DNA of 64,000 nt from Chryseobacterium daecheongense (GCF_003729955.1 NZ_RJTX01000001.1:806001-870000), one strand, 5' to 3'. Positions 1 through 10,151 are shown, counted from the first letter of the stretch. A program made the numbers and translations. The notes: generated by a model not told the origin, from the sequence alone.

Positions 1-382
1 GTAGAGTGTATTTCTTGTGACATATATTATTACGCAAACATACAAAAATACAAAATTGAAAAAAACTAGATGAATATGATTTTACTTATTTTTCACCAAT
101 TATAAACAATAAGTAATAAAATATAATCACCATATCTTTATTATACAAATATACTACAAAACAATAATTAAAATTACTTATAAATCAATTAATTTTTCTT
201 TACTTATCATTTTTTACTTGATAATTTTCCTTCCATTCAATAGTGAATAATACTGTCCAATTTTAATTTTAATTTATATTATTCCACAATACGTGATAAT
301 TAATTTTTATTAAATTTAATAATTAAAAGAAAACCATGACAATCACCTGAAAAAATAAAACTAAAAACCAATCCATATTACC
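1..382. other. AT-rich non-coding stretch
   Basis: No open reading frame with coding character is visible on either strand in these 382 bases, and no RNA gene or clear inverted repeat was recognised. The stretch is extremely AT-rich and presumably holds the promoter of the LytTR regulator that starts at 383, but I could not pick out a convincing TAnnTTTG box next to that start. The window edge cuts off whatever lies further upstream. Confidence 0.6.
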
Positions 383-1111
383 ATGAAAACCTATTTAAAA
401 ATCTGCATCATTGATGAACAGGATGATGGAGAATCTATCTCCAGATTATTAAAAAGCGAATTCACTGAATTTGAATTTTCACTGCACAGCTGCAACATTG
501 AAGAAGCTTCTTTTTATCTTGATCGAAACACACCCGATATTCTGTTTCTCAACCTGGGTCTTGTAGATGAGAGGGCCGTCAAAATGTTTTCAAAATTCAG
601 AAAAAACCTTTCACAGATTATCTTCATCACAGATTCTGAAGCCAATGCCATTAAAGCGATTAAAAGAGGAATAACCGATTATCTCATTAAGCCCATTAAA
701 AAGCTGGATTTTGTAATCGCCGTAAACAAAGCACTGGAATCAATCAATAAGCAAAAGAACTTTATCTATCACAGTACATTTCACAGTAAGATCAATATTC
801 CGACTCTGCAAGGTTTCAGACGTATCAGTATTCATGAAATCATCCGCTGTGAAGCAGATTCCAATTATACGTTCATCTATTTGCTTGATAAAACAAAAGT
901 GATTGTATCCAAAACATTACATGATTTTGAAATGCACCTTTCAGAATATAATTTTTTCAGAATACATCACAAGCATCTTATCAATCTGGATCATCTAAAA
1001 GAATACATCAAAGGAAGAGGCGGACAGGTCATTATGGCCGATAATTCCGTTCTGGATGTTGCTGCCCGTAAGAAAAACGATTTTCTGTATCATGTTGAAA
1101 ACATTGAATAA
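383..1111 (+). CDS. LytTR-family response regulator with degenerate receiver
   Basis: A 242-residue protein with a CheY-like receiver (about 1-115) and a LytTR DNA-binding domain (about 140-240). It is a close paralogue of the regulator at 6480-7211, with the same leader peptide start, the same TDYLIKPIKK-type beta5 region and nearly the same LytTR domain. The phospho-acceptor aspartate is replaced: the paralogue has ILFLD at residue 58, this protein has ILFLN at residue 57. The N-terminal acidic cluster is also one residue shorter (IIDEQ against IIDDEQ). The switch threonine (IIFIT) and lysine (KPIKK) remain. There is no kinase gene next to it. I infer a regulator that no longer responds to normal phosphorylation, perhaps constitutively active or working by competition or heterodimer formation with its paralogue. 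Confidence 0.9.
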   Translation: MKTYLKICIIDEQDDGESISRLLKSEFTEFEFSLHSCNIEEASFYLDRNTPDILFLNLGLVDERAVKMFSKFRKNLSQIIFITDSEANAIKAIKRGITDYLIKPIKKLDFVIAVNKALESINKQKNFIYHSTFHSKINIPTLQGFRRISIHEIIRCEADSNYTFIYLLDKTKVIVSKTLHDFEMHLSEYNFFRIHHKHLINLDHLKEYIKGRGGQVIMADNSVLDVAARKKNDFLYHVENIE

Positions 1112-1329
1112 TCACATTTAAGAGATATATCTACACATTTATACACCTATCCATTCACACCTGCTAATTCACATTACCGTGATGTTAAATATCATGATAC
1201 TTTTACGACTTCTGATCAATGAATCATTGAGAAGATGTAAAACTGTATTAACGATGAAAACCTCATCAATTCATGAGTATTAATCCTAAAGTTTTTGTTG
1301 GCTTTTGATCTATAAAACCAACGTACATT

Positions 1330-2532
1330 ATGGTAAGAATATATTTTTTTGCAGTGTATTTCCTTTTAGGATGTTTCATGCTTCAGGCACAGGCTCCGTG
1401 CAGCGATTTTAATGATCCCACTAATCCTGCGGGAAACTGGGCTCCTGCTCCTCCGCCTAATGGAAACGTAAGTGTAGGATTCGGTACAGCCAACCCACTG
1501 GATGGATCCCAGTATCTGATTCTAAAAGATCAATCAGGGGGGTCATGGTATCAAAACACGACCGATTTTCAAAAGCTGGGTGATAAATATCTTGGATACT
1601 GCCTGTATTTTGATTTCTATCTTGAAAATGACAGCGGTTACGGAATGCCTTATCATCCCTACATCACAATTTCTGATGGAACCAACGGAGCTACATTTGT
1701 TGCGAATGTAACCGTAACTCCGGGAAGCGGATGGGTACGCATCAAAGCACCTATTGCATTAGCCAACGGAGGACCTCTTCCAAGTAATTCTGATGGTGCA
1801 TGGACCGGACCTACTCCTGCTGTTTTTGACAATATTATCATGAACACTGTAAGTGTCGGCATCACTCCGGATATTACGTCCACTCAACAGGAAGTAGTTT
1901 ATTTTGATAATATTTGCGTGAAACCTTGCAGTGATTGCAGCGAATGTAATTCTAATTTCAAGCTTCAGACAACAACAAGTACTTCCGGTAATTATACTAC
2001 AGCACAGGTATTCCTTGAAAGCACCAATTCTCCAAGTTTATACTCAGTAGATTGGGGTGATGGAACAGTATCTAATGTTCTAACTTCACATACGTATCTG
2101 AATTCAGGTTCTTACAAAGTTTGTGTAACTCAATATGAAAATGACAAGCCTAAATGTACCACCTGTATTGTTATCTGTATCCCAAAGCCGGTTGAAGCAG
2201 GCAAAACTACAAACAACGTAAGCTCTCCTCTAAAGGAAAACGCTGAGATAGCAAGAGCAGAATTAAGCAATACCAATCCGAAAGAATATTTACTGGTTCC
2301 TAATCCTGCAAAGAATTATGTAGATGTACAAACCAATCTTTCTAAAAAAGGAATGGTAGCCGTAAGAATAATGGATATTTCCGGAAAAGTAGTCATTGAA
2401 AAATCCGCAACCATAGAAAGCGGAAGACAAAGTATGAAGCTTGATACTGAAAAATTGGTTCAAGGTACTTACATTGTTGAAATCCAATCAAACGGAAAAA
2501 CAACCTCACAAAAATTGCTGATTTCAAAATAG
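1330..2532 (+). CDS. T9SS type A sorting domain protein with PKD-like domain
   Basis: A 400-residue secreted protein. Residues 1-20 form a signal peptide ending near LQAQA. The middle part (about 25-200) looks like a carbohydrate-binding-type jelly-roll segment, followed by a cysteine cluster (CSDCSEC, about 200) and a PKD-like domain with the VDWGDGTVSN motif (about 235-280). The last 75-80 residues have the type A sorting domain pattern (LVPNPAKNYVDV, ISGKVV, GTYIVEI, KLLISK), which sends proteins through the type IX secretion system of Bacteroidetes. The substrate is unknown. It stands alone, 218 bases after the LytTR regulator, and ends at a strong hairpin terminator. A role in surface attachment or glycan binding is inference. 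Confidence 0.85.
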   Translation: MVRIYFFAVYFLLGCFMLQAQAPCSDFNDPTNPAGNWAPAPPPNGNVSVGFGTANPLDGSQYLILKDQSGGSWYQNTTDFQKLGDKYLGYCLYFDFYLENDSGYGMPYHPYITISDGTNGATFVANVTVTPGSGWVRIKAPIALANGGPLPSNSDGAWTGPTPAVFDNIIMNTVSVGITPDITSTQQEVVYFDNICVKPCSDCSECNSNFKLQTTTSTSGNYTTAQVFLESTNSPSLYSVDWGDGTVSNVLTSHTYLNSGSYKVCVTQYENDKPKCTTCIVICIPKPVEAGKTTNNVSSPLKENAEIARAELSNTNPKEYLLVPNPAKNYVDVQTNLSKKGMVAVRIMDISGKVVIEKSATIESGRQSMKLDTEKLVQGTYIVEIQSNGKTTSQKLLISK

Positions 2533-2554
2533 ATCTCGAATAGAGTTAAAAAGC

Positions 2555-2580
2555 AAAAGACTGTCCGAAGACAGTCTTTT
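2555..2580. terminator. Bidirectional terminator
   Basis: Perfect 11-bp stem (AAAAGACTGTC / GACAGTCTTTT) with a CGAA loop. It lies between the convergent genes ending at 2532 (+) and 2611 (-) and has T runs for both directions. Confidence 0.85.
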
Positions 2581-2610
2581 GTTCTTATATTGATTTGTTG
2601 TTAATTCAAA

Positions 2611-3393
2611 TTAAAATCCGTCACCGTCCAACAGATTTCCTAAACCTCCCAGAATACTTCCCTGTTCTCCTTTTTTGGTGGTTCCGTACTGTAGAATTCT
2701 GCTTGCTAAACGGGAGATCGGCAACGTCTGAATCCAAACTTTTCCCGGGCCTCGTAATTGAGCAAAGAATAAGCCTTCTCCTCCGAAAATGGTATTTTTA
2801 ATTCCTCCTACAAACTGAATATCATAATCTACGGTATGGGTAAATCCAACAATACATCCTGTATCAATTTTCAATATTTCACCTGGTTGAAGCTCTTTCT
2901 CGATCACATGCCCTCCACTGTGCACAAATGTCATTCCATCTCCTTCCAGTTTTTGCATGATGAAACCTTCCCCACCAAATAAACCGGTTCCCAGCTTTCT
3001 CTGGAACTCAATACCAATATTCACTCCTTTGGCAGCACACAGGAAACTGTCTTTCTGGCAAATGACTTTTCCGCCCAGTTGGCTTAAATCTAATGGGATG
3101 ATCTTTCCTGCATACGGAGCAGCAAAGCTCACCTGCTTTTTTTGAGAAGAAGTATTGGTAAAAATTGTCATAAAAAGATTTTCTCCGGTAAGCATTCTTT
3201 TCCCGGCAGAAAATAATTTTCCCATTAATCCTTTTTCCGTTCCGTCTCCAAACATAGTTTCCATCTGGATACCTTCGGTCATCATCATAAAACTTCCCGG
3301 TTCGGCAATAACACTTTCGTTAGGATCGAGTTCAATTTCGACGCACTGCATTTCCTCACCGTAAATTTTGTAGTCTATTTCATGATTAGTCAT
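2611..3393 (-). CDS. AIM24 / TIGR00266 family protein
   Basis: A 260-residue protein of the AIM24-like family (TIGR00266), a double-stranded beta-helix-like fold rich in glycine. Family features visible are the N-terminal IYGEEMQCVEIELDPNES segment, the EPGSFMMMTEGI stretch, repeated G-x-G-rich strands (LFGGEGFIMQKLEGDG, FGGEGLFFAQLRGPG), and a C-terminal glycine-rich tail. No signal peptide or membrane segment is seen, so it is likely cytoplasmic. The molecular function of bacterial members is not established. It is divergently placed from the sensor kinase gene and convergent with the T9SS protein. Confidence 0.85.
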   Translation of the reverse strand: MTNHEIDYKIYGEEMQCVEIELDPNESVIAEPGSFMMMTEGIQMETMFGDGTEKGLMGKLFSAGKRMLTGENLFMTIFTNTSSQKKQVSFAAPYAGKIIPLDLSQLGGKVICQKDSFLCAAKGVNIGIEFQRKLGTGLFGGEGFIMQKLEGDGMTFVHSGGHVIEKELQPGEILKIDTGCIVGFTHTVDYDIQFVGGIKNTIFGGEGLFFAQLRGPGKVWIQTLPISRLASRILQYGTTKKGEQGSILGGLGNLLDGDGF

Positions 3394-3538
3394 TATTTCT
3401 TTTATTAGGGTTATTGCCTACAATATTACTATTTTTAAGGATTACGATACAATAAATTCCTTTGCTTACAGAAATCTTTTTAAAGCTTCCCGATATTTTT
3501 GACATTAAAGCATTATTTTTCATCAAATAGGCTTCAGG

Positions 3539-6511
3539 ATGCGTTCATTTTTTTATTTATTCTGCTATATTTACAATATTATTCAATTAGCTGTGAGAAA
3601 AATACATTTTCTGACCTCATGTATATGTATTATCCTTTTTTCGTCATTATCAATTGCACAGATTCCGGGATTAGTCAATTATAATGATGAAGATGGGCTT
3701 AACAGCTCTTATACCTATCAGATCAAACAGGATTATAAAGGTTTTATATGGATCGGAAGTGATAATGGTTTATTCCGATTCGATGGTAAGGAATTCAAGC
3801 AATATGGTAAAAAAGAAGGTTTGCGGAATATTGAGATTTTATCTTGCATACCTTTATCTAATGGTGAAATTTTCATCATTCCATTTCTGAATGATTTCGC
3901 CTATATAAAAAATAATAAAATCATTAATTCCAAAATCAATAAAGAACTTCAAAAAATACAGTTCACCAATATTCCCGGCCTTGCATGGAATAAGGATGAA
4001 GTATATCTGTATGACAGTTATAACCCCAAAACTATTTTTGTATATAAGGAAGGGAAAGTCAGGGAACTTCCGCTATTTCCCAATTATCAAAAAAAATCAC
4101 CTCTCCCTATTATAGGTTTTGATTTCGATAACCGACTTACTTATTTACACAGCAAAAAAGGGGAAGTTATTATCTATAATGCGATTACTAAAAAAGAAAC
4201 GGCATATCCTATTGGTTTAGAAAAAAACATTAGTCTCTTAGAACATAATGGTATATTTTTCGCCAGAAAAGACAAAGAAATAACCATATTAAAGCGGGAA
4301 AATTATTCACTTAAAAAGATCAATACTTATAAATCCAAGGAAAATATTCATAATATAATAGTAGATAAAAATAATAAACTATGGTTAGGATTGGAGAATG
4401 GCGGCGTACTGTTTTTTGACCAACCCATCACTGAAAAACTTCCTCCGCCTATCAAGCTTTTGGATAATTATGTGATCAATGATGTACTGGTGGATAATGA
4501 TAATAATGTCTGGTTCACTTCTGTAAAAAACGGGGTTTTCTTTATCGCAGAAAAGTTTTTCAGGAATTATATTAATCTCCCTATAAAAAACAATTCTTCA
4601 CACATCACCGCTATAGCAGGAAATGCTAATCATATTTTTTTAGGATATAATGAGTCGTATGGCGGGATTTTTCATTCTAACCGTATTGATAACATTTATT
4701 TTGAGAAAAACGGAAAAACGGAACACAGGGGAATATACGCTAATAATGACATTGCCATTTTCGGATTAAGCAGAAAGGTATTCCTGTATGACATTCATAC
4801 CCGTAAAAAAAAATTCCTGAAAAATTATTTCCTGAAAAATATAGCACCTTACACAGACACCTCTGTTTTATTGTGTACACCGGAAGGCTTGACTATTTAT
4901 GATTTTGTCAAAAAACAAAGCGTCGATATTTCTGTCAATGAAAGAGTATATTCTGTTTTACCTTACGCCAAAGACAGCTTGTTTATGGGAAGTTTCAAAA
5001 ATCTTTACAAGTTCAATATTCAAACAGGAAAGAAAACTCTTTTTTTAGAGGGATATTATTTTACAGATATCAAAAAGCTAAAGCCTGATCTGTACATCGG
5101 GGCTACCAATGTGAAAGGGCTTGTTCTTTTCAATAATAAAGGGCTCATTAAAGAAATTACGGAAAAAGACGGTTTAGCCACCGATAAAATAAAAAGAGTA
5201 GACGTAGAAGGTGAAAATATCTTTTGGGCAAGTACCAATTCAGGGCTGCACAGGATCGAACTAAAAGGAAATACCGTCAAAATTAATACTTTTACTCAGA
5301 CAGACGGACTACCTTCCAACGTTATTGCAGGCTGTATCATAAGAAAAGACAGTATTTATATAGGGACCTCTAAAGGGCTTGGAGTTTTTTCAATTAAAAA
5401 ATTACTGACCCAGCAAAAATTCATTAATAAAAAGGTTGTCATTAATTCTGTTGTTATCGGAGGCAAAGAATATTTTGACCTTAATCAGGAGTTGGCGGGA
5501 AAAACTCCGGACAATAATGTCATTCTGAATTTAAGCTTCCCGGATTATACTTCGCAGGAAAAAATAAGCTATCAGTATAAAATTGAGGGGCTCAATGAAA
5601 ACTGGCAGACCAGCAATTCTTCGAAGATCATATTGAACTCCATCCCACCGGGAAAATACACATTCAAAGTCTTTGGTTTAGGATATAACGGCAAGCAATC
5701 TTTTGTTTCCACGGATCTCCCTTTTGAAATCAAACCTCATTTCTGGCAAACCTGGTGGTTCACCATATTGATGATGTTATCCGCCATTGGTATTCTTTCT
5801 TTCATTATTATCCTGTATTTTCAAAGAAGACGTAATGAGAAAATGGATGCGTTGTATTATGAGAAAAAAATTGCGGAGCTGGAACTTCAGGCCATTAAAG
5901 CACAGATCAATCCGCATTTTATTTACAACTGTCTTAATTCCATTCAGTATTTACTGTATAAAAAAGATTATACGGAAACGGAAAACTACCTGGAAATTTT
6001 CTCTCAAATGATCAGGAAAACTCTTCATTATTCGGAAAAGACGTTTATGCCGGTAAAAGAAGAGGTTGAATATCTTTCTCTGTATCTGGATATGGAAAAA
6101 CTCCGGTTAAAAGACCAGTTCGATTATACCATATCGGTTTCTGAAAAAGTAAACGGCAATTGGGTGATCCCTTCATTATTGATTCAGCCTTTCGTAGAAA
6201 ATGCAATAAAACACGGAGTCTCCGGTTTAAAGGATAGAAAAGGACATATTGTAGTTTCATTTGAGCATATAGACGCTTCCCTTTGCATTACTATTGAGGA
6301 TAATGGGGTGGGAATTGACAATAAATATAAATCTGCCGATAAATCCAATTCTTTTGGGGTAAAGCTATCTCAGAAAAGGATTGAAACATTTAAGCAGCTC
6401 TTTGAGACTAATATCATTTTACAGATCAATACCCTTTCTGAAAGACAGGGAACACAAATTAAACTATACATAACACCTTATGAAAACCAAAATACAAGCC
6501 TGCATCATTGA
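3539..6511 (+). CDS. Two-component sensor with beta-propeller and LytS-type kinase
   Basis: A 990-residue sensor. The first ~41 residues hold a hydrophobic segment ending in SSLSIAQ, a probable signal peptide with an unusually long N-terminus, so a later start is possible. Then come ligand-sensing propeller repeats of the reg_prop type (FIWIGSDNGLFRFDG near the start, LWLGLENGGVLFF, VWFTSVKNGVFFI, FWASTNSGLHRI), a Y_Y_Y domain (about 640-735), one membrane helix (about 740-762), and a His_kinase (PF06580) domain with the phospho-acceptor at H793 in AQINPHFIYNCLNS. The ATPase N-box is PFVENAIKHG and DNGVGI is the G1 box. The gene overlaps the next regulator by 32 bases, so the two are surely co-expressed partners. 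The signal sensed is unknown. Confidence 0.92.
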   Translation: MRSFFYLFCYIYNIIQLAVRKIHFLTSCICIILFSSLSIAQIPGLVNYNDEDGLNSSYTYQIKQDYKGFIWIGSDNGLFRFDGKEFKQYGKKEGLRNIEILSCIPLSNGEIFIIPFLNDFAYIKNNKIINSKINKELQKIQFTNIPGLAWNKDEVYLYDSYNPKTIFVYKEGKVRELPLFPNYQKKSPLPIIGFDFDNRLTYLHSKKGEVIIYNAITKKETAYPIGLEKNISLLEHNGIFFARKDKEITILKRENYSLKKINTYKSKENIHNIIVDKNNKLWLGLENGGVLFFDQPITEKLPPPIKLLDNYVINDVLVDNDNNVWFTSVKNGVFFIAEKFFRNYINLPIKNNSSHITAIAGNANHIFLGYNESYGGIFHSNRIDNIYFEKNGKTEHRGIYANNDIAIFGLSRKVFLYDIHTRKKKFLKNYFLKNIAPYTDTSVLLCTPEGLTIYDFVKKQSVDISVNERVYSVLPYAKDSLFMGSFKNLYKFNIQTGKKTLFLEGYYFTDIKKLKPDLYIGATNVKGLVLFNNKGLIKEITEKDGLATDKIKRVDVEGENIFWASTNSGLHRIELKGNTVKINTFTQTDGLPSNVIAGCIIRKDSIYIGTSKGLGVFSIKKLLTQQKFINKKVVINSVVIGGKEYFDLNQELAGKTPDNNVILNLSFPDYTSQEKISYQYKIEGLNENWQTSNSSKIILNSIPPGKYTFKVFGLGYNGKQSFVSTDLPFEIKPHFWQTWWFTILMMLSAIGILSFIIILYFQRRRNEKMDALYYEKKIAELELQAIKAQINPHFIYNCLNSIQYLLYKKDYTETENYLEIFSQMIRKTLHYSEKTFMPVKEEVEYLSLYLDMEKLRLKDQFDYTISVSEKVNGNWVIPSLLIQPFVENAIKHGVSGLKDRKGHIVVSFEHIDASLCITIEDNGVGIDNKYKSADKSNSFGVKLSQKRIETFKQLFETNIILQINTLSERQGTQIKLYITPYENQNTSLHH

Positions 6512-7211
6512 TGATGAACAAGATGGAAGGGATTATATCTCGCTCCTGCTAGAAAATGAATTTCCGGATGTGCAAATCGTATTTCAGGCTGCAAGCATTG
6601 ATGAAGCCTATGTTTACCTTATTAAAAATACGCCGGATATTCTGTTTTTGGATATCCAACTGAGTGATGGGACTGCTTTTGACCTGCTCGCCAAACTAAA
6701 AGAAATTTCATCCCAGATTATTTTCATTACCGCTTATGAAAATTTTGCCATTCAGGCGATTAAGAATGGAGCTACAGATTATCTGCTTAAACCTATTAAA
6801 AAAGTAGATTTCATCATTGCAGTTAACAAGGCAATGGAAAATATAAGGAAAAACAAAACCGTCCAATCCAATTCTCTTCAGAACAATAAAATCAGCCTTC
6901 CTTCTTTACAGGGATTTAAAATGATCAACATTGGCGATATCATTCGTTGTGAGGCAGATTCAAGCTATACTACTTTTTACCTTACGGACAAAAGCAAAAT
7001 TGTGGTTTCCAAAACCATGCATGAATTTGAGGAGCTTCTTTCCGAGCATCATTTTTTCAGGATCCATCATAAACACCTCATCAATTTATCTCATTTAAAA
7101 GAATACATTAAAGGCAAAGGCGGCCAAGTCATCATGACGGATGACTCCGTTTTGGATGTTTCTGTGCGTAAAAAAAATGATTTCCTTTCCAGAATAGATT
7201 TCATAGAATAA
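6480..7211 (+). CDS. LytTR-family response regulator (partner of upstream kinase)
   Basis: A 243-residue regulator with a complete receiver: acidic pair in CIIDDEQD, phospho-acceptor D58 in ILFLDIQ, threonine in IIFITAYE, lysine in LLKPIKK. The LytTR DNA-binding domain covers about 140-240 (FFRIHHKHLINLSHLKEYI). Its ATG lies inside the end of the kinase gene (32-base overlap), which ties it to that sensor. Target genes are not known; LytTR regulators often bind their own neighbours. It is a paralogue of the regulator at 383-1111, which has lost the phosphorylation site. Confidence 0.93.
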   Translation: MKTKIQACIIDDEQDGRDYISLLLENEFPDVQIVFQAASIDEAYVYLIKNTPDILFLDIQLSDGTAFDLLAKLKEISSQIIFITAYENFAIQAIKNGATDYLLKPIKKVDFIIAVNKAMENIRKNKTVQSNSLQNNKISLPSLQGFKMINIGDIIRCEADSSYTTFYLTDKSKIVVSKTMHEFEELLSEHHFFRIHHKHLINLSHLKEYIKGKGGQVIMTDDSVLDVSVRKKNDFLSRIDFIE

Positions 7212-7400
7212 AAAATGGAAAATCACTAAAAAATTACACTTAACGTCATTTTATATACACTTACTAGAAAAATAGCTACACTTATAAATTTATATTACAT
7301 CCGGATAATAAAATATAGTTATTCTTGCTTTCATTATACTATAAGCAAAAACCATGAAGCTCGGTTAACATTTGAACATAAAAAAAACCAACAAAAGATG

Positions 7401-7432
7401 AAAAGGCTGTCTCCAAAAAGGGCAGTCTTTTT
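7401..7432 (+). terminator. Hairpin with T run downstream of the regulator
   Basis: An 11-bp stem containing two G-T pairs (AAAAGGCTGTC with GGCAGTCTTTT) followed by further T residues. It lies about 190 bases after the regulator stop codon, with nothing recognisable in between, and precedes the aminotransferase gene at 7497. Confidence 0.6.
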
Positions 7433-7496
7433 TATTTCTTTTGTGTATTGATTGTAAAAAATGAATTAAATTCGGTGTCAGTAAAAATTCAGGATT

Positions 7497-8645
7497 ATGA
7501 TACAGCTTCCTTTCTCTAAACTTTCTAATATAGGAACCACGATTTTCAGCCAAATGACACAATTGGCGAATGAGAACCAGGCCATCAACCTATCACAGGG
7601 ATTTCCGGATTTCATGCCGGATTCCGAATTGCTGAATCATGTCACTCATTTCATTACAAAAGGTTTTAATCAATACGCTCCTTTGGGAGGAATGATTGGT
7701 TTAAAGGAAGAAATTGCCAGGAAAATTGAAAACAGCCATCAAGCGGTTTATCATCCTGATTCCGAAATCACCATTACGGCTGGCGGCACTCAAGCGATAT
7801 TTACCACTATTGCCACCTTTATTAAAAAAGATGATGAAGTTATTATCTTCGAACCTGCTTATGACTGCTATGAGCCTACTGTAGAGCTTTTTGGAGGAAT
7901 TGTCAAGCGTTTTGAAATGAAAGCTCCGGATTATGAAATCGACTGGAATGCTGTAAAAGGTTTGGTAAGTGAAAAGACTAAAATGATCATCCTTAACAAT
8001 CCTAACAATCCTTCAGGAAAGATTTTAAAAGAGAAAGATATTCAGGAGCTTATCGATATTGTAAAAGATACCTCTATTCTGATTTTAAGTGATGAAGTGT
8101 ATGAAAATATCGTATTCGACGGGAACCAGCATTTAAGCATATGCAGATACCCGGAATTAAAAGAAAGGAGCCTTCTGGTTGCTTCTTTTGGAAAATTGTT
8201 TCATGTGACAGGTTGGAAAGTCGGTTATTGTGCAGCCCCGAAGAATTTAACCGATGAGTTCAGAAAAGTACACCAGTTCAATGTTTTCTGTGTGAACACT
8301 CCTATTCAGCTCGCTTTGGCGGAGTATATGAAAAATGAAGAACATTACAATCACCTGAATGATTTCTTTCAGGAAAAAAGAGATTTTCTCCGTCAAGGAC
8401 TTGCCGGTACTTCATTTGAACTGCTAGATTGTGAAGGAACCTATTTTCAGGGGGTAAAATATGATAAAATCTCTGATAAAAATGATTTTGACTTTGCCCG
8501 GGAACTCACCATCAATCATAAGGTAGCCACAGTTCCTTTTTCATCATTTTATAAAAACAAACTCAGCGAACATGTAATCCGTTTGTGTTTTGCCAAAAAA
8601 CAGGAAACCTTGGAACAGGCACTGGAATACCTCTCAAAAATTTAA
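7497..8645 (+). CDS. PLP-dependent methionine/kynurenine-type aminotransferase
   Basis: A 382-residue class I/II aminotransferase. Visible are the substrate-entry motif NLSQGFPDF, the cofactor-binding NNPNNPSGK and DEVYENIVF motifs, and the PLP lysine K233 in SFGKLFHVTGWKVGYC, with the C-terminal arginine in HVIRLCFAKK. The GKxFHVTGWK signature is typical of the YbdL/kynurenine aminotransferase branch, which transaminates methionine and aromatic amino acids with 2-oxo acids. Length matches the family. It is probably expressed from its own promoter after the terminator at 7401. Its stop codon abuts, with no spacer, the stop codon of the convergent cardiolipin synthase gene. Confidence 0.88.
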   Translation: MIQLPFSKLSNIGTTIFSQMTQLANENQAINLSQGFPDFMPDSELLNHVTHFITKGFNQYAPLGGMIGLKEEIARKIENSHQAVYHPDSEITITAGGTQAIFTTIATFIKKDDEVIIFEPAYDCYEPTVELFGGIVKRFEMKAPDYEIDWNAVKGLVSEKTKMIILNNPNNPSGKILKEKDIQELIDIVKDTSILILSDEVYENIVFDGNQHLSICRYPELKERSLLVASFGKLFHVTGWKVGYCAAPKNLTDEFRKVHQFNVFCVNTPIQLALAEYMKNEEHYNHLNDFFQEKRDFLRQGLAGTSFELLDCEGTYFQGVKYDKISDKNDFDFARELTINHKVATVPFSSFYKNKLSEHVIRLCFAKKQETLEQALEYLSKI

Positions 8646-10151
8646 TTATATCAACGGGGAAAGTAATCTGGCCATGTGCTCAAAAAATACTTTCCCTTTT
8701 GGTCTTTTTTGCCATTCTTCAAGTGTTATTTCCGTACAATCTTTCATATCATGAAGGAATATCTCCTTGAGTTTAAGGTTGATAGAAGTATCAAAAATAA
8801 AAGTATTGACCTCAAAGTTCAGTTCCTGACTTCTCGCGTCCATATTAGCTGTTCCCACACATGAAAAGTTATCATCTATGATCATCGTTTTAGAGTGGAT
8901 GAATCCTTTTTCATAAAAGAAAATACGCACATTATTTTCCAAAAGTTCTTCATAATAAGAGTAAGCAGCAGCATTCACCACTACAGAATCTCCCGTTTTA
9001 GGAACCATCAGTCTTACATCAAGCCCTGCGAGAGCTACCTGTTTGATGGCATTCAATATGGTTTCTACAGGAATAAAATAAGGAGTGACTATATATACTT
9101 TTTCTTTGGCAGAAAGAATGGCAGAATTGGTACTGAGCATGATAGAAGGTTTCGTATTTGGACCGCTTGCCGCAACCTGAACAATTGTTTTCCCTGTATT
9201 ATTCTCATCATATCTGAAATATTCCTTTGATAATTCAGGAATATCTTTTACGGCAAAAATCCAGTTACTCAAAAACAAAAACTGAAAATAAAACGCACCA
9301 TTCCCCTTCATATACAAATGAACATCTCTCCAATACAGCTGATTCTCATGGTTAATATATTTATCCGACACATTGATACCGCCGGTAAAAACTTCAGTTC
9401 CATCTACAATAATAATTTTTCTGTGATCCCTGTAATTAACCCTGTTGGCAAAAATCCTGAACTTAATTTTATTGACCGGAAATACTTCAATACCAGAAGC
9501 TCTTAATCTCTTCAAAAGTTTTTTACCGATTTTCCCACTCCCGAAATCATCATATAGAAACCTTATTATAACGCCTTCACCTGCTTTTTCTATCAGAAGA
9601 TCGGCAAGCTTGTTTCCGACGTCATCGTTTTCATAAATGTAATATTCGAGATGAATATGATGCTTGGCTCTTTGTATGATTTCAAAAACTTTCGGAAACT
9701 TTTCTTCTCCGTTCAGTAATACTTCAACATGATTTTCCTGGGATAAGGGCGAATAAGTGGCATTATATAAAAAATTGATCGTATTGATAAAACCCTTTAC
9801 CTCATCTTCTCTATTGTGCAACGTTTTATAGTGTGTTTCCTCCACATACTTCTGCGCCAGGTTATAAATCTTTTCATTTCGTTTAATAGTAAATGAATAG
9901 AATCTGTTTTTCCTGTAATTGACCCCAAAAACGAAATAAATAATAATCCCCACAAAAGGCAGGAAAGTGACAAGCAGCAGATAGGCAAGTGTTTTACTTG
10001 TCGTTTTAGTATCCATGATAATTTTTGCAGCCAGCAGGAAGATGCTGATAAAATACAGAATCTCTGCACCTAATAACAAGTAATGATATTGACTCAAAAA
10101 TTCTTTAACCATAGATTGGGAATGACACTGGAAAATATTCATCAGTATCAC
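8646..10151 (-). CDS. cls: Cardiolipin synthase
   Basis: A 501-residue phospholipase-D-type cardiolipin synthase that joins two phosphatidylglycerols at the inner membrane. Two membrane helices lie at the N-terminus (about 22-45 and 55-75), as expected for the family. The two catalytic HKD motifs are complete: DHRKIIIVDGTEVFTGGIN in the first half and HSKTMIIDDNFSCVGTANMD in the second. Length is close to the usual 480-510. The gene has its own promoter region after the hairpin of the neighbouring SDR. Its 3' end leaves no intergenic base to the aminotransferase gene, so either both messages run into each other or termination signals sit inside coding sequence. Confidence 0.92.
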   Translation of the reverse strand: MILMNIFQCHSQSMVKEFLSQYHYLLLGAEILYFISIFLLAAKIIMDTKTTSKTLAYLLLVTFLPFVGIIIYFVFGVNYRKNRFYSFTIKRNEKIYNLAQKYVEETHYKTLHNREDEVKGFINTINFLYNATYSPLSQENHVEVLLNGEEKFPKVFEIIQRAKHHIHLEYYIYENDDVGNKLADLLIEKAGEGVIIRFLYDDFGSGKIGKKLLKRLRASGIEVFPVNKIKFRIFANRVNYRDHRKIIIVDGTEVFTGGINVSDKYINHENQLYWRDVHLYMKGNGAFYFQFLFLSNWIFAVKDIPELSKEYFRYDENNTGKTIVQVAASGPNTKPSIMLSTNSAILSAKEKVYIVTPYFIPVETILNAIKQVALAGLDVRLMVPKTGDSVVVNAAAYSYYEELLENNVRIFFYEKGFIHSKTMIIDDNFSCVGTANMDARSQELNFEVNTFIFDTSINLKLKEIFLHDMKDCTEITLEEWQKRPKGKVFFEHMARLLSPLI

